The notes: generated from the letters alone by a model not told the origin. A DNA stretch of 64,000 nucleotides from Candidatus Pantoea haifensis (GCA_018842655.1 JAGTWN010000004.1:3286001-3350000), one strand, 5' to 3'. Positions 19,534-31,325 are shown, numbered from the stretch's first letter. Made by a program: numbers and translations.

Positions 19534-21182
19534 ATGGAAATCTTTTTTACTATTCTCATTATGACGCTGGTCGTGTCGCTTTCTGGCGTCGCTGCTCGCA
19601 TTCTCCCTTTTCAAATTCCCTTGCCGTTGGTCCAGATTGCCGCCGGTGCGCTACTCGCCTGGCCGACCTTTGGTTTACATGTCGACTTTGACCCGGAACT
19701 GTTTCTGGTGCTGTTTATTCCGCCGCTGCTGTTTGCTGACGGCTGGAAAACGCCGATCAGTGAGTTCCTGCATCACGGTCGCGAAATCATCGGTTTAGCT
19801 CTGGTTCTGGTATTGATCACCGTGGTTGGCATCGGTTACCTGATTCACTGGATGGTGCCTGGCATTCCTTTGATCCCCGCTTTCGCTCTGGCAGCGGTGC
19901 TCTCTCCGACCGATGCCGTGGCGCTTTCTGGCATTGTGGGCGAAGGTCGCATCCCGAAGAAAATCATGTCGATATTGCAGGGCGAAGCGTTAATGAATGA
20001 CGCTTCCGGCCTGGTTTCGCTTAAGTTCGCCGTCGCCGTCGCGATGGGAACCATGGTGTTTAGCTGGGGCGGGGCCAGCGTTGAATTCCTGAAAGTTGCG
20101 GTGGGCGGCTTAGTCGCCGGTGTTGCCGTTTGCTGGTTGTATGGTAAATCGTTGCGCCTGCTGAGTCGCTGGAGCGGTGACGATCCGGCTACGCAAACCG
20201 TATTACTGCTGCTGCTGCCGTTTGCTTCTTACCTGATTGCCGAGCATTTAGGTGTGTCTGGCATCCTTGCCGCCGTTGCGGCGGGTATGACGATTACGCG
20301 CTCCGGTATTATTCGTCAGGCCCCGCTGGCGATGCGTTTACGTGCGAACAGCGTGTGGCAGATGCTGGAATTCGTGTTTAACGGCATGGTATTCCTGATG
20401 CTTGGTCTGCAACTGCCAGACATTCTCCAGACGTCCATCGACACGGCCAATGCCGATCCTAACGTCGAATTATGGGTACTGTTCGCTGATATCGGGCTGG
20501 TCTACCTGGCGCTGATGGTGGTGCGTTTTGGCTGGTTGTGGATCATGCAGCGTTTCAGTAAGCGTCTGCTAAAGAAAAACCGATGGAGTTCGGCAACTAT
20601 TCTCTGAAAGAGCTGTGGATTGCCTCTTTCGCTGGAGTCCGTGGTGCGATCACTCTGGCGGGTGTGCTTTCTATTCCGCTGCTTCTGAGCACCGGTGAAC
20701 CGTTCCCGGCACGCTATGAGCTGGTGTTTATCGCCACCGGCGTCATTCTGCTCTCGCTGCTGGTTGGCGTCATTATCCTGCCGATACTGCTGCGCGGTTA
20801 CGACGGCATTGATAAATCAAGCCATCGTCGCGAACTGCAAAATGCCCGCGCCGTGATGGCCAGTGTGGCAATTGAAAGTCTGCATAAGATGGAGTCACGG
20901 CTGGAAAATGATACTAATGAAAACATCGATCCTGAACTGCTTAAAGAAGTCAGTCTGCGTATCATTGGTAACCTGCGACGCCGGGCGGAAGGCAAAAATG
21001 ATATGGAACATGCGCTGTTTGCTGAAAACCTTGAACGGCGTTTCCGTTTGACAGCACTGCGCGCCGAACGCGCGGAAGTTTATCATTTACGTGCCACTCA
21101 GCAGATTTCCAACGAAATCATGCAGAAGTTACTGCACGATCTCGACCTGCTGGAAGCGTTACTGGTGACGAAAGAAGAGTGA
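19534..21182 (+). CDS. yjcE: CPA1 sodium/proton antiporter YjcE, frameshifted
   Basis: An inner-membrane cation:proton antiporter. The start MEIFFTILIMTLVVSLSGVA, AAVLSPTDAVALSGIVGEGR and GEALMNDASGLVSLKFAVA follow E. coli YjcE closely. The conserved acidic transport residues (PTDA, NDA) are intact. The frame breaks after ...KRLLKK, and the rest continues in another phase from PMEFGNYSLKE to the cytoplasmic helical C-terminus. One added A in the run 20575-20579 gives a 549-residue protein, the E. coli length. The preceding GGAA fits the ATG at 19534. A sequencing deletion is likely. Confidence 0.92.
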
Positions 21183-21239
21183 TCCTGAGCCTTCAGGCTG
21201 TAGAAAAGGACCCCGTTTCCCTGTTTACAGCCTGGAGAT

Positions 21240-22141
21240 TCAGACTGAAAGGCGCGGTGCATCATCCGGCCAGTACTCCCGACAGCAGGCAATCCACGCC
21301 TGTGCACTGCGCGACAAATAACTGCCTTCGCGCCAAATCAGCCCCAGACTCCACTTCAGTTCTGACTCCAGCGGCAGCCAAAGCAGCGATTGCTTGTCCA
21401 GCCGCTGGCAGATAGGCTCCGGCAGGATCGCCAGCCCCATCTCTGCCTGTACCATTGCCGCCAGAAAATCCCACTGACCGCTGCGCACGGCAATATTTGG
21501 GGTAACGCCGAGGCGCTGAAACGCCTTCATAAGCTGCCGGTTAAGTGAAAACTCTTCGTTGAAAATCAGTAGCGGATGTTCGGCCAGTTCAGGCAAGGCA
21601 AGGTGAGTACGGTTCAGCCATTCGGCACGACGGGGTAAAAGCACGCAGAGCGGATGGTGCATCAGTGGCAGGGTATTCAAAGGTAATTCAGCATCGACTG
21701 GCAACGCAGTAAGCGCAATATCCAGGCTGCCTGCCAGAACCGCCTGCTGCACGGTTAAACCGCCAAACTCAGAAATTTTTAACTCAACGCCAGGATAGCG
21801 ACGGCGAAATGCTGAGATCGAACCGGCAATTTGCATGCCGACCATGGGGGAATGCCCAGCCGTAGCTCTCCGGTTTTAAGCTGATTAATGTCGCCAATTT
21901 CAGCTTCCAGCTGGTGAAACTCCTGCAAAATTGCCAGTCCGCGCTGATACACCGCCTGGCCACTGTCGGTGAGGTGCAGTCGACGACCATCACGCAGGAT
22001 CAAGGTGCAGCCTAACTCCTCTTCTAACTGACGCAACATTTTGCTGATGGTCGGCTGAGTAACAAACAGCTTTTGCGCGGCGCGGGTAAAACTTTGCTGG
22101 CGTACCACTTCAGTGAAGTAGCGCAGGGCGCGGACATCCAT
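21240..22141 (-). CDS. LysR-family regulator of the adjacent cidA/lrgB genes, frameshifted
   Basis: The N-terminal winged helix (MDVRALRYFTEVVRQQSFTR) and the C-terminal effector domain are in different frames. Adding one C to the minus-strand run of five (plus-strand G at 21846-21850) gives ...LRLGIPPMVGMQIAG... and a 300-residue LysR protein. It is divergent from the CidA/LrgA-type gene by about 100 bp, the classic regulator-target arrangement (CidR-like). Such regulators often sense acetate or pyruvate-related metabolites, which is family knowledge and not proven here. Confidence 0.85.
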
Positions 22142-22241
22142 AAACTATTCCTGTTTGGCATGATTTGAATAATATTAATTCATTTTTTCACCTTCTGTCT
22201 GCGATTTATACTGAGCTGGTTAAATTTAACGGGGAGAAAAA

Positions 22242-22667
22242 ATGGCGTTAGCCTTGAGTCCGCGCAGAACGGACAAGCTGCAACGATTTAGCCTGCCGCT
22301 ACAGTTAGCCTTGTATATCGGCGTCTTTATCGCCTGCGATCATCTGGTGAGCTGGCTGCAGTTGCCGCTACCGGCCAATATCGTGGGCATGCTGCTGATG
22401 CTGGTACTAATTGTGACGCGCATCGTGCCGCTGAGCTGGGTAAAGGCGGGTTCAAACTGGCTTCTGGCTGAAATGTTGCTGTTCTTTATTCCTGCCGTGG
22501 TGGCGGTGGTTAATTATGGCGATCTGCTGCGGGTAGAAGGCTGGCGCATCTGTGTGGTAATCGCTATCAGTACGCTGCTGGTGCTGGCCTCAACAGCATG
22601 GGTGGTTGATCGCATCTATCGCTATGAAGTGGCGCGTGCGGCGCGTAAGCAGGGCAATGATGCGTGA
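22242..22667 (+). CDS. CidA/LrgA-family membrane protein
   Basis: A 141-residue inner-membrane protein with four hydrophobic segments. It has the family signature LPLPANIVGMLLMLVLI near residue 42. CidA/LrgA proteins are holin-like and have been linked to cell lysis control and export of small carboxylates. The start follows GGGGAGAAAAA. The stop overlaps the start of the LrgB-type gene, so the two are translationally coupled. E. coli YohJ is the nearest analogue I recall. Confidence 0.85.
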   Translation: MALALSPRRTDKLQRFSLPLQLALYIGVFIACDHLVSWLQLPLPANIVGMLLMLVLIVTRIVPLSWVKAGSNWLLAEMLLFFIPAVVAVVNYGDLLRVEGWRICVVIAISTLLVLASTAWVVDRIYRYEVARAARKQGNDA

Positions 22668-23355
22668 TTTGACACTGAGCCTGCTGTGTGTCGCGGTGAC
22701 ATTACTGATCTACTATCTCAACAAACGGCTCTATCGCCGCTGGCGCACGCTGATATTGATGCCGCTGGTGATGACACCGCTGCTGCTGGTGGCGTTGCTT
22801 CTGGTCACGCACATTAGCTGGCAGGATTATATTGCCGAAAGCCACTGGCTGCTGTGGCTGCTGGGACCAGCTACGTTGGCTTTTGCTGTGCCGGTGTATG
22901 AAAACATGGCGATCATCAAACGTCACTGGCTTTCGTTAAGTGCGGGCGTGTTAACCGCAACCGTTGTCGCCGTGTGTAGTTCAGTCTGGCTGGCACGGCT
23001 GTTAATGCTGCCAGAGTCCATTCAGCGCAGTTTGGCGGTACGATCTATTACAACACCTTTCGCGCTGGCCGCGGCTAAGCCGATCGGCGGACAGCCCGAT
23101 TTGGTGGCATTGTTTGTGGTGATTACCGGCGTGTTTGGCATGGCGGTGGGCGATGTGCTGTTCCTGCGCATTGCAATCAAACAGGGCGTCGCAAAAGGTG
23201 CGGGTCTGGGCGCGGCGTCACACGGTGCCGGAACGGCGCGTGCCTATCAACTTGGTCAGCAGGAAGGCGTGGTTTCCAGCCTGGTGATGATGCTGTCGGG
23301 TGTCGTCACCGTGCTTCTGGCACCGCTTATTGGTCATTTGATGTGGGCGCTTTAA
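22657..23355 (+). CDS. LrgB/CidB-family membrane protein
   Basis: A 232-residue membrane protein, partner of the CidA-type protein. Conserved motifs are PATLAFAVPVYENMAIIKRH near residue 70, RSITTPFALAAAKPIGGQPD near 130 and GAASHGAGTARAYQLG near 190, as in E. coli YohK. The ATG pair at 22657/22660 overlaps the end of the upstream gene by 11 bases. Probably controlled by the divergent LysR regulator. Confidence 0.88.
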   Translation: MMRDLTLSLLCVAVTLLIYYLNKRLYRRWRTLILMPLVMTPLLLVALLLVTHISWQDYIAESHWLLWLLGPATLAFAVPVYENMAIIKRHWLSLSAGVLTATVVAVCSSVWLARLLMLPESIQRSLAVRSITTPFALAAAKPIGGQPDLVALFVVITGVFGMAVGDVLFLRIAIKQGVAKGAGLGAASHGAGTARAYQLGQQEGVVSSLVMMLSGVVTVLLAPLIGHLMWAL

Positions 23356-23371
23356 CCTTCTTTCGCTAAGG

Positions 23372-23394
23372 CAACAGCCACTTTCTGGCTGTTG
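23372..23394 (+). terminator. Terminator-like hairpin after the lrgB-type gene
   Basis: A 9-bp stem CAACAGCCA/TGGCTGTTG with loop CTTTC, followed by the pyrimidine-rich TCTCCTCTCT and not a pure T-run. Confidence 0.6.
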
Positions 23395-23505
23395 TCTCCT
23401 CTCTGAGACATGTCCGTTTACGTAAAGCTTGTCAAAATAAGTTGTCTCTCTGTTTCAGGCTGTTACCCTTTCCGCCGAATTAATTGTCCTTCACGGAGTG
23501 GAATC

Positions 23506-24051
23506 ATGTTAAAGCAACTTGTTACTGGAAGCGCACTGGGGCTGGTTTTATTGAGCGGTGCAGCACAGGCAATCGAAGGCAGTGTGGATGTGGGTGAGCA
23601 CAACACTAACCTGAACCTTGGTCTTGGCACTGCGTCGCCGGGCTTGTTTCTCAAAGGTAACTGGCTGCGTAGCGATCATGATGGCAGCACTTACGGTGCA
23701 GGTCTGGGTTATAACCTGGATATCGGTCCGCTGCGTCTGGCGCCGACCGCAAAAGCAATCTTCACCCATCCTGAAGATGGAAAAGATGGTTTTGCGCTGG
23801 CGGTCGGTGCAGGTGCCGCCTATAACTTCAACACCATGTGGGGCCTGTACGGCGAGTATTACTATGCGCCAGAGGGCTTTACCGATCATCTCGACAGCTA
23901 TCAGGAAGCGGCGGGTGGCCTGAGCTTCACACCGATTTCAATGCTAAATCTGCGTGTGGGTTATCAGTACATTGAGCTGAACAACAAAGGTAACCGTAAA
24001 GATAACGTACTGGTCGATGGCCCTTATGTCGGCGCATCACTGCGTTTCTAA
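23506..24051 (+). CDS. yfaZ: YfaZ-family outer-membrane protein
   Basis: A 181-residue protein with a Sec signal peptide (MLKQLVTGSALGLVLLSGAA, cleavage after AQA) and an outer-membrane beta-barrel ending in an aromatic residue (YVGASLRF). It resembles E. coli YfaZ, a predicted porin of unknown substrate. I start at ATG 23506, with GGAGTG upstream, rather than at the longer in-frame start at 23410. It is followed by a strong bidirectional terminator shared with actP. Confidence 0.82.
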   Translation: MLKQLVTGSALGLVLLSGAAQAIEGSVDVGEHNTNLNLGLGTASPGLFLKGNWLRSDHDGSTYGAGLGYNLDIGPLRLAPTAKAIFTHPEDGKDGFALAVGAGAAYNFNTMWGLYGEYYYAPEGFTDHLDSYQEAAGGLSFTPISMLNLRVGYQYIELNNKGNRKDNVLVDGPYVGASLRF

Positions 24052-24065
24052 CGGCGTTTAAGAAA

Positions 24066-24098
24066 AAGGCGGCTCACCATCAGGTGAGCCGCCTTTTT
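24066..24098. terminator. Bidirectional terminator between yfaZ and actP
   Basis: A long stem AAGGCGGCTCACC/GGTGAGCCGCCTT with loop ATCA, flanked by A-run and T-run, between convergent genes. Confidence 0.92.
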
Positions 24099-25753
24099 TA
24101 GTGCGCTTTGCCTTGCTGAACACCGACACCCGTCTGTGAACGAACAAACTGTGCCTGGAAGCGACCCCGTTCTTCTGTACCCTGTGCTGAATTATCAGTA
24201 AGAGAGAAAAACCAGGTGCCCGCAAACGCGATCAGCATTGAGAACAGCGCCGGATACTCATACGGATAAACTGGCGTAGCATGTCCTAATACCTGCACCC
24301 AAACCGTTGGACCGAGAATCATTAATACCACTGCGGTAATCAATCCTGACCAGCCACCCACCATTGCTCCGCGCGTGGTCAGTTTTGACCAGTACATTGA
24401 CAGTAGAATAATCGGGAAGTTACAGCTTGCTGCAATGGAGAACGCCAGGCCAACCATAAATGCAATGTTCTGTTTTTCAAACAAAATACCCAACGCGATA
24501 GCCACTACGCCTAATACCAGCACGGTGATTTTCGACACGCGCAGTTCATCACGTTCATTCGCCTGGCCTTTACGGTAAACGCTGGCATAGAGATCGTGTG
24601 AGACTGCTGATGCGCCCGCCAGCGTCAGACCCGCGACAACAGCCAGAATAGTGGCGAAGGCAACTGCAGAAATGAAGCCAAGGAAAGTGCTGCCACCAAC
24701 TGCATTAGCCAGATGCACTGCCGCCATATTGGTGCCGCCAATCAAAGCGCCCGTAGCGTCTTTGAATGCGGGATTAGCGCCAACCAGCAGAATCGCACCA
24801 AAGCCGATAATAAAGGTCAGGAAGTAGAAGTAGCCCATAAAGCCGGTGGCCCAGAACACACTTTTACGCGCTTCTTTGGCATCTGCGACGGTAAAGAAAC
24901 GCATCAGAATATGCGGCAACCCGGCAGTGCCGAACATCAAGCCAAGGCCGAGTGACAGCGCAGAGATGGGATCTTTGACCAGCCCGCCGGGTTGCATAAT
25001 CGCAACGCCTTTCGGATGCACCGCCATCGCCTCAGTAAACAGCGTGTTGAAGCTAAAGCCCGTCGCCTTCATCACCATAACCGCCATAAAAGTGGCACCA
25101 AACAGCAACAGCACCGCTTTGATGATCTGCACCCAGGTTGTGGCAAGCATGCCGCCAAACAGCACGTACATCACCATCAAAATACCGACCAGCACCACCG
25201 CCACGTGATAATCGAGGCCAAACAGCAGTTGAATCAGCTTACCGGCACCGACCATTTGCGCAATCAGATAGAGCGCCACAACCACCAGCGAGCCGCAGGC
25301 CGAAAGCGTGCGAATCGGTTTCTGTTTCAGGCGATACGACGCAACATCAGCGAAGGTGTAGCGGCCCAGATTACGCAAGCGTTCAGCAATCAAAAACAGG
25401 ATCATCGGCCAGCCGACAAGGAAGCCGAGCGAATAGATCAGCCCGTCATAACCCGAGGTGTAAACCAGCGCCGAAATACCGAGAAAGGAGGCCGCTGACA
25501 TAAAATCACCCGCCATCGCCAGACCATTCTGGAAACCGGTGATATTGCCGCCTGCGGTGTAGTAATCACTGCGCGAGCGGGTACGTTTCGACGCCCAGTA
25601 GGTGATCCCCAGCGTTGCCGCCACAAACACCACAAACATGATGATTGCCTGATAGTTGGTGGACTGTTTTTGTACCGCGCCGGTGATCGCATCAGCAGCC
25701 AGTACCGATGAAGGCAGCAGCGCGGTCAGCAGCCAAAAAGCGTAACGCATCAT
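24098..25753 (-). CDS. actP: Acetate/glycolate:cation symporter ActP
   Basis: A 551-residue sodium:solute symporter (SSS family) that imports acetate and glycolate. The hydrophobic N-terminus ends ...LAADAITG and looks like a signal sequence, as in E. coli. Conserved stretches include [40 protein letters not shown] and [19 protein letters not shown]. The C-terminus [15 protein letters not shown] matches. The start codon overlaps the yjcH stop (ATGA), and acs lies upstream in the same operon. CRP and acetate-linked control is known for the E. coli operon. Confidence 0.96.
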   Translation of the reverse strand: MMRYAFWLLTALLPSSVLAADAITGAVQKQSTNYQAIIMFVVFVAATLGITYWASKRTRSRSDYYTAGGNITGFQNGLAMAGDFMSAASFLGISALVYTSGYDGLIYSLGFLVGWPMILFLIAERLRNLGRYTFADVASYRLKQKPIRTLSACGSLVVVALYLIAQMVGAGKLIQLLFGLDYHVAVVLVGILMVMYVLFGGMLATTWVQIIKAVLLLFGATFMAVMVMKATGFSFNTLFTEAMAVHPKGVAIMQPGGLVKDPISALSLGLGLMFGTAGLPHILMRFFTVADAKEARKSVFWATGFMGYFYFLTFIIGFGAILLVGANPAFKDATGALIGGTNMAAVHLANAVGGSTFLGFISAVAFATILAVVAGLTLAGASAVSHDLYASVYRKGQANERDELRVSKITVLVLGVVAIALGILFEKQNIAFMVGLAFSIAASCNFPIILLSMYWSKLTTRGAMVGGWSGLITAVVLMILGPTVWVQVLGHATPVYPYEYPALFSMLIAFAGTWFFSLTDNSAQGTEERGRFQAQFVRSQTGVGVQQGKAH

Positions 25754-26081
25754 GATTTCACCTCGCTGAGGATCTGTCGGGTCAGACGATCAAACTCGCC
25801 GTTGGCGCGCCAGACATACACACCGGTCAGCACAAACGAGATGACAATCAAACCGACACCAATGGGGATCCCGCGCGTCACGTTGGTGCCGGCATGCAGT
25901 GGGTGCCAAGCCAGGCGGGGGCAAAAGCAATCAGCAAAATAAAGCCGACATACAACACCAGCATGATCAGCGACAGCAGCATCGCGAAAGCCTGGCGTTT
26001 GTGGACCAACTCCTGAAAACGGGGGTTGCGTTCCATCTGTTGGTAAATTGCATCCTGATTAGAAAGGGCGTCATTCATCAC
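25750..26081 (-). CDS. yjcH: DUF485 membrane protein YjcH, frameshifted
   Basis: A small two-helix inner-membrane protein always found with actP. The N-terminal half reads [19 protein letters not shown]...[15 protein letters not shown] in one frame. The second half ([15 protein letters not shown]... to EVKS) needs one extra base at the plus-strand G run 25901-25903. The repaired product is about 110 residues, close to E. coli YjcH (104). It is the middle gene of acs-yjcH-actP. Its precise role is not established; it probably assists or modulates ActP. Confidence 0.9.
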
Positions 26082-26214
26082 ATTTTCTCCAGAGGGCTTG
26101 CAGGCGTGAACCTCACGCAGGCGCGCGGATTTATTTTGTTTTGTGACTACAGAAACAGACTACGTAGGGATGGATGGCGGGAGACGTGAACCCTCCCGCC
26201 GGCTAACAACCGTG

Positions 26215-28170
26215 TTAAGGCATTTTGATCGACTGCTTTTCCTCAAGCAGTTTATCAACCACGCCCGGATCGGCGAGGGTTGAAGTATCACCTAAATTGC
26301 TGGTATCACCTGTCGCAATTTTGCGCAGAATGCGCCGCATGATTTTGCCGGAGCGGGTTTTTGGCAGTGAATCAGTCCAGTGCAAAACATCTGGCGTGGC
26401 GATTGGGCCAATCTCTTTACGCACCCAATTGCGCACCTCGGTATAGAGTTCCGGCGACGGTTCTTCACCGTGGTTCAACGTAATGTAAGCATAAATCGCC
26501 TGGCCTTTAATGCTGTGCGGAATGCCAACCACTGCCGCTTCGGCAATTTTGGGATGGGAAACCAGCGCCGATTCAATCTCTGCTGTGCCGAGGCGGTGAC
26601 CGGAAACGTTGAGAACATCATCCACGCGCCCCGTGATCCAGTAATAGCCATCTTCATCACGTCGGGCGCCATCGCCACTAAAATACATATTTTTGAAGGT
26701 AGAGAAGTAGGTCTGCTCAAAGCGATCGTGATCGCCAAAAAGCGTCCGTGCCTGGCCTGGCCAGGAGTCGGTGATCACCAGATTGCCTTCGCAGGCACCC
26801 TGTTGTGGATTTCCTTCGTTATCCACCAGAGCGGGCTGTACGCCAAAAAACGGTTTGGTGGCCGAACCGGCTTTCAGTTCGGTTGCACCCGGTAAAGGCG
26901 TGATCATGAAACCGCCAGTCTCTGTTTGCCACCAGGTATCGACGATTGGGCAGCGACTGTCACCAATCTTTTTGTAATACCATTCCCAGGCTTCGGGGTT
27001 AATCGGCTCACCGACGGAACCCATGATGCGCAGCGTGCTGCGATCGGTGCCTTCAATGGCTTTATCACCTTCCGCCATCAATGCCCGAATCGCGGTTGGC
27101 GCAGTATAGAGCAGCGTCACCTTATGCTTATCCACCACTTCTGCCATACGGCTTGGGGTCGGCCAGTTTGGTACCCCTTCAAACATCAGCGTGGTGGCAC
27201 CACAGGCGAGCGGCCCGTACAGCAGATAGCTGTGCCCGGTGATCCAGCCGACATCAGCAGTACACCAGTAGACATCATCCTGATGATAATCGAAGACAAA
27301 TTTAAACGTTGTCGCGGCATAAACCAGATAACCGCCAGTGGTATGCAGCACACCTTTCGGCTTGCCGGTAGAACCGGAGGTATAAAGAATAAATAAGGGA
27401 TCTTCTGCCTGCATTTCCACAGGTGAATGATTGTGGCTGGCATCTTTCATCAGATCGTGCCACCACACATCGCGGCCCTCTTCCCAGCCAGTCACTTTAC
27501 CGGTGCGCTGAAAGACCACTACATTCGTCACGCTGGTCACTTTCGGGTTTTTCAACGCATCATCAACATTCTTCTTCAGCGGAATACTGCGTCCGGCGCG
27601 AATGCCTTCATCAGCGGTAATCACCAGTTTGGCGCTGGAGTCGACAATGCGGCCCGCCACTGCTTCAGGAGAAAATCCACCAAAAATAACCGAATGCACA
27701 GCGCCGATACGTGCGCAAGCCAGCATGGCGACAGCCGCTTCAGGCACCATCGGCATGTAAACGGCGACCACATCGCCTTTCTGCACACCGAGCAGCTGAA
27801 GCACATTAGCAAAACGGCACACATCAGCATGCAGCTGGCGGAAGGTAAGGGTTTTACTTTCGCTGGCGTCGTCACCTTCCCAGATAATGGCTGGATGATC
27901 GCCACGGGTCGGCAGGTGTCGGTCAAGGCAGTTTGCCGCCAGATTAAGCGTGCCATCTTCGTACCAACGGATAGAAACATTGCCTGGTGCAAAAGAGCTG
28001 TTTTTCACCTTGCTGTAGGGTTTCATCCAGTCGAGGATTTTGCCTTGCTCGCCCCAAAAGGCGTCCGGGTCGTCAACGGATTGCTGATACATCGCCTGAT
28101 ACTGCTCAGCAGTAATCAGCGCGTTTGCTGCAATATTGTCTGGAACGGGATGTTTGTGTATTTGGCTCAT
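26215..28170 (-). CDS. acs: Acetyl-CoA synthetase Acs
   Basis: A 651-residue AMP-forming ligase that turns acetate, ATP and CoA into acetyl-CoA for low-acetate scavenging. Adenylation motifs [18 protein letters not shown] and [11 protein letters not shown], the hinge region [13 protein letters not shown] and the catalytic, acetylation-controlled lysine in [15 protein letters not shown] are all present. The true start is the ATG at 28170 ([11 protein letters not shown]) with AAGGAGATC in front. The in-frame start at 28209 adds 13 unrelated residues. First gene of the acs-yjcH-actP operon and divergent from gltP. Confidence 0.97.
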   Translation of the reverse strand: MSQIHKHPVPDNIAANALITAEQYQAMYQQSVDDPDAFWGEQGKILDWMKPYSKVKNSSFAPGNVSIRWYEDGTLNLAANCLDRHLPTRGDHPAIIWEGDDASESKTLTFRQLHADVCRFANVLQLLGVQKGDVVAVYMPMVPEAAVAMLACARIGAVHSVIFGGFSPEAVAGRIVDSSAKLVITADEGIRAGRSIPLKKNVDDALKNPKVTSVTNVVVFQRTGKVTGWEEGRDVWWHDLMKDASHNHSPVEMQAEDPLFILYTSGSTGKPKGVLHTTGGYLVYAATTFKFVFDYHQDDVYWCTADVGWITGHSYLLYGPLACGATTLMFEGVPNWPTPSRMAEVVDKHKVTLLYTAPTAIRALMAEGDKAIEGTDRSTLRIMGSVGEPINPEAWEWYYKKIGDSRCPIVDTWWQTETGGFMITPLPGATELKAGSATKPFFGVQPALVDNEGNPQQGACEGNLVITDSWPGQARTLFGDHDRFEQTYFSTFKNMYFSGDGARRDEDGYYWITGRVDDVLNVSGHRLGTAEIESALVSHPKIAEAAVVGIPHSIKGQAIYAYITLNHGEEPSPELYTEVRNWVRKEIGPIATPDVLHWTDSLPKTRSGKIMRRILRKIATGDTSNLGDTSTLADPGVVDKLLEEKQSIKMP

Positions 28171-28755
28171 GGCGGATCTCCTTGAAGTTGTTAATGATAT
28201 GTCAATCAAAGGTTAAGTGAACCCCAGCCGGAAGCTTTGTTTCTTTTTTGCGCCATAGATCACGCGCTGATTATCGGGACACAAATCTGTCATTCGAAAC
28301 GCGAAAAAACAGTAAGCCCCTGCTTCGGTTAAGGATTTATTAAGGGAAAACAGCTGATAAATATTGTTTAAAATAGCAGCAAACGAACCCGGCGTATTTT
28401 TAGCCATTCATGCATAGCTATGCGTAATTTCATCGAAGTAATACTTTTCATAACAGCAGGTTAGGGTTTTAGCGAAGAATCAGCATTTTATGCTGGCAAG
28501 GTGGTGAAGTTTTAAACGAAGACGCCAAGGGTTGCATTTACCTTAGTGAAAATGGTACTTATCTCGCCCCTGTTCTACAGGTATCAACTCAGACCGCGTC
28601 TGAAAATGGGTATGGGAATCGTCGCATTCTCGTGCGAGGCGCTGTCTACAAACACCCTCTAATTTACCGGGCTTTTTGCTCACTTCCCTGTGTGTATTGT
28701 CTTCTGCACCTTCGCAGTAGAGAGAAAAGGGTTTTGACTGAGGAAATAACGCGTT
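28171..28755. other. acs-gltP intergenic region (585 bp)
   Basis: Divergent promoter region for acs and gltP. It contains a perfect 12-bp palindrome GCATAGCTATGC at 28412-28423. I found no convincing CRP site, although the E. coli acs promoter has two. No coding frame is supported. Confidence 0.5.
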
Positions 28756-30056
28756 ATGAAAGGTTTTAAAATCAGCCTTGCCTGGCAGATTCTGATTGCA
28801 CTGGTGCTGGGCATCGTGGTTGGCACTGTGTTGCATAATCAGCCAGACGATCGTGAATGGTTAATCACCAATATTCTCAGCCCGGCTGGCGATATCTTTA
28901 TTCATCTTATTAAGATGATTGTTGTGCCCATTGTGATTTCATCTCTGGTTGTCGGCATCGCTGGCGTCGGTGATGCAAAAAACTGGGACGCATTGGTGTG
29001 AAAACCATTGTCTATTTTGAAGTGATCACCACCCTCGCCATTGTGGTAGGGATCACCTTAGCTAACGTCTTCCAGCCAGGCAGTGGCATTGATATGTCTA
29101 CGCTGGTTTCCGTCGACATCTCAAAATATGAAGCCACCACCGAAGCGGTACAGAACGGCCCGCACAGCTTAGTGACCACCATCCTGTCACTGATCCCACA
29201 AAATATCTTCGCCTCGCTGGTGAAGGGTGACATGCTGCCCATCATCTTCTTCTCGGTGCTGTTTGGTATGGGACTGTCGGCACTTCCGTCAGAACAACGC
29301 GATCCGCTGGTCAACGTATTCCGTGGCATTTCAGAAACCATGTTCAAAGTGACGCACATGATCATGCGCTATGCGCCGATTGGTGTGTTTGCCCTGATTG
29401 CTGTGACTATCGCTAACTTTGGCTTCGCGTCACTTTGGCCGCTGGCGAAGCTGGTGCTGCTGGTATACGCAGCCATTCTGTTCTTTGCTTTCGTGGTGCT
29501 GGGTGCGGTGGCGCGTTTGTGCAAGCTGCGCATTACCACCCTGATTCGCATTCTGAAAGATGAGCTGATTCTGGCGTATTCGACATCCAGTTCAGAAACC
29601 GTTCTGCCGCGTATCATGCAGAAGATGGAAGCCTATGGCGCACCGAAATCCATTACCAGCTTTGTTGTGCCGACCGGCTATTCGTTCAATCTCGATGGTT
29701 CGACCCTTTATCAGAGCATTGCCGCCATCTTTATTGCTCAGCTCTATGGTATTGATCTGTCGCTGACCGACGAGATCATTTTGGTGCTGACGCTGATGGT
29801 GACCTCAAAAGGTATTGCGGGCGTTCCGGGCGTATCTTTCGTGGTGCTGCTGGCAACGCTGGGCAGCGTGGGCATTCCACTGGAAGGCCTGGCCTTTATC
29901 GCCGGTGTGGATCGCATCATGGACATGGCGCGCACCGCCCTGAATGTCATTGGTAACGCACTGGCGGTGCTGGTTATTGCTCGCTGGGAAAACCAGTTCG
30001 ACGCAAAACAGGCGGCTGAATATGAGCTGAAACTGCAGATGCAGACAGCGAATTAA
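28756..30056 (+). CDS. gltP: Glutamate/aspartate:proton symporter GltP, frameshifted
   Basis: A DAACS-family dicarboxylic amino-acid carrier in the inner membrane. The start MKGFKISLAWQILIALVLGI and the substrate-site segments AYSTSSSETVLPR, PTGYSFNLDGSTLYQSIAA, SKGIAGVPGVSFVVL and DRIMDMARTALNVIGNA are conserved. The reading frame breaks after GVGDAKNWDALV. Adding one A to the run at 28977-28982 gives GDAKKLGRIGVKTIVYFEV and a 433-residue protein. gltP also lies close to acs in E. coli. Likely a sequencing deletion. Confidence 0.93.
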
Positions 30057-30075
30057 TATTCGCGTGCAGGTTTAC

Positions 30076-30107
30076 AAAAAGGCTCAACAGATGTTGGGCC
30101 TTTTTTA
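30076..30107 (+). terminator. gltP terminator
   Basis: The stem AAGGCTCAACA/TGTTGGGCCTT (one G-T pair) is followed by a T-run. Confidence 0.9.
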
Positions 30108-30240
30108 TATCCTTTATTCCGGGTAAATCGCCTGCGTTTCATATCGGTATACGCATGCGGAAAAAATTATCACGCATGGAATTAATCATTCGCTATGATA
30201 ATGAACAAATCGAATATTTTATTCTTATATGGAGCGTGCG

Positions 30241-31155
30241 ATGAAAATCGATCTTAGCCAGATGATTACCGAAGGTCGTAATCCAGCCAGCCAGCATATT
30301 GATGAGTTACCGACCGAAGCAATGCTGCGCGTCATTAATAATGAAGACAAAAAAGTGGCCCTGGCGGTTGAAGCGATTGTGCCGCAGATCGCTAAAGTTG
30401 TAGATGCCATATGCGCGGCATTCCAGGCGGGTGGCCGGCTTATTTATTGCGGTGCAGGAACATCCGGGCGTCTGGGTATTCTTGATGCCAGTGAATGCCC
30501 ACCTACCTTTGGCACACCGCACAGTCAGGTTATTGGCCTGATTGCGGGCGGGCATCGCGCTATTTTACAGGCGGTTGAAAACGCCGAGGACAACCGCGAG
30601 CAGGGCGCGCAGGATCTGAAAGATATTCACTTCAGCCAGAATGATGTGCTGGTTGGCATTGCAGCCAGCGGACGCACACCTTATGTGCTGGGGGCGCTGG
30701 AATATGCTAACGGTTTGGGTGCCACAACCGCTGCGCTCACCTGCAATCCTGACAGCGCCATGGCGCACATCGCGACGATGGCGTTGACACCGGTTGTTGG
30801 CCCGGAAGTGGTTACGGGTTCGTCGCGCATGAAAGCGGGCACGGCGCAAAAGCTGGTGCTGAATATGCTGACGACAGGCGCAATGATCCGCAGTGGCAAG
30901 GTGTATGGCAATTTAATGGTTGATGTGGAAGCCACTAACCAAAAGCTGGTGCAGCGCCAGGTAAATATCGTCATGCAGGCGACAGAGTGCGATGAGGCGA
31001 CGGCCAGCGCCGCTCTGGCAGCCTGTTCGGGCCATTGCAAAACGGCCATCGTCATGGTGTTGGGCGAACTGAACGCTGACGAAGCAGCATCCATACTCGG
31101 TAAGCACCAGGGCTTTATCCGCCTGGCGCTGCACGATGCAAAAACAGAGCAATAA
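30241..31155 (+). CDS. murQ: N-acetylmuramic acid 6-phosphate etherase MurQ
   Basis: A 304-residue SIS-domain lyase that splits MurNAc-6-phosphate into GlcNAc-6-phosphate and lactate during cell-wall recycling. Family motifs are [20 protein letters not shown] near residue 68, [19 protein letters not shown] near 140 and [20 protein letters not shown] near 188. The ATG at 30241 ([14 protein letters not shown]) is preceded by GGAG, part of an upstream in-frame ATG at 30229 that I do not use. No murP transporter gene is adjacent. The gene ends in a terminator. Confidence 0.95.
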   Translation: MKIDLSQMITEGRNPASQHIDELPTEAMLRVINNEDKKVALAVEAIVPQIAKVVDAICAAFQAGGRLIYCGAGTSGRLGILDASECPPTFGTPHSQVIGLIAGGHRAILQAVENAEDNREQGAQDLKDIHFSQNDVLVGIAASGRTPYVLGALEYANGLGATTAALTCNPDSAMAHIATMALTPVVGPEVVTGSSRMKAGTAQKLVLNMLTTGAMIRSGKVYGNLMVDVEATNQKLVQRQVNIVMQATECDEATASAALAACSGHCKTAIVMVLGELNADEAASILGKHQGFIRLALHDAKTEQ

Positions 31156-31275
31156 AAGCGCATGGTGACAGCCAACATCAGTTAACCATTTTTCTTAAAA
31201 ATTCTGTTTCCGGCAAAAGATTGATTTTATTTACCCTAAAATATTCTTAACCCTTTTAAAGATGACAAAAATGTG

Positions 31276-31303
31276 AAAGCCGCTACAAAGCGGCTTTTTT
31301 CTT
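31276..31303 (+). terminator. murQ terminator
   Basis: The stem AAGCCGC/GCGGCTT with loop TACAAA runs into a T-run. Confidence 0.88.
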
Positions 31304-31325
31304 AATGAAAAATAACCAAGATCAT

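Noticed and set aside
24992-25503. Long open frames opposite actP
   Set aside because: These are His/Gln/Arg-rich shadows of the actP codons, with no ribosome binding site and no recognisable family.
28412-28423. ArgR or CRP site at the GCATAGCTATGC palindrome upstream of acs/gltP
   Set aside because: Only a partial resemblance to the ARG box and no match to the CRP consensus, so no regulator is assigned.
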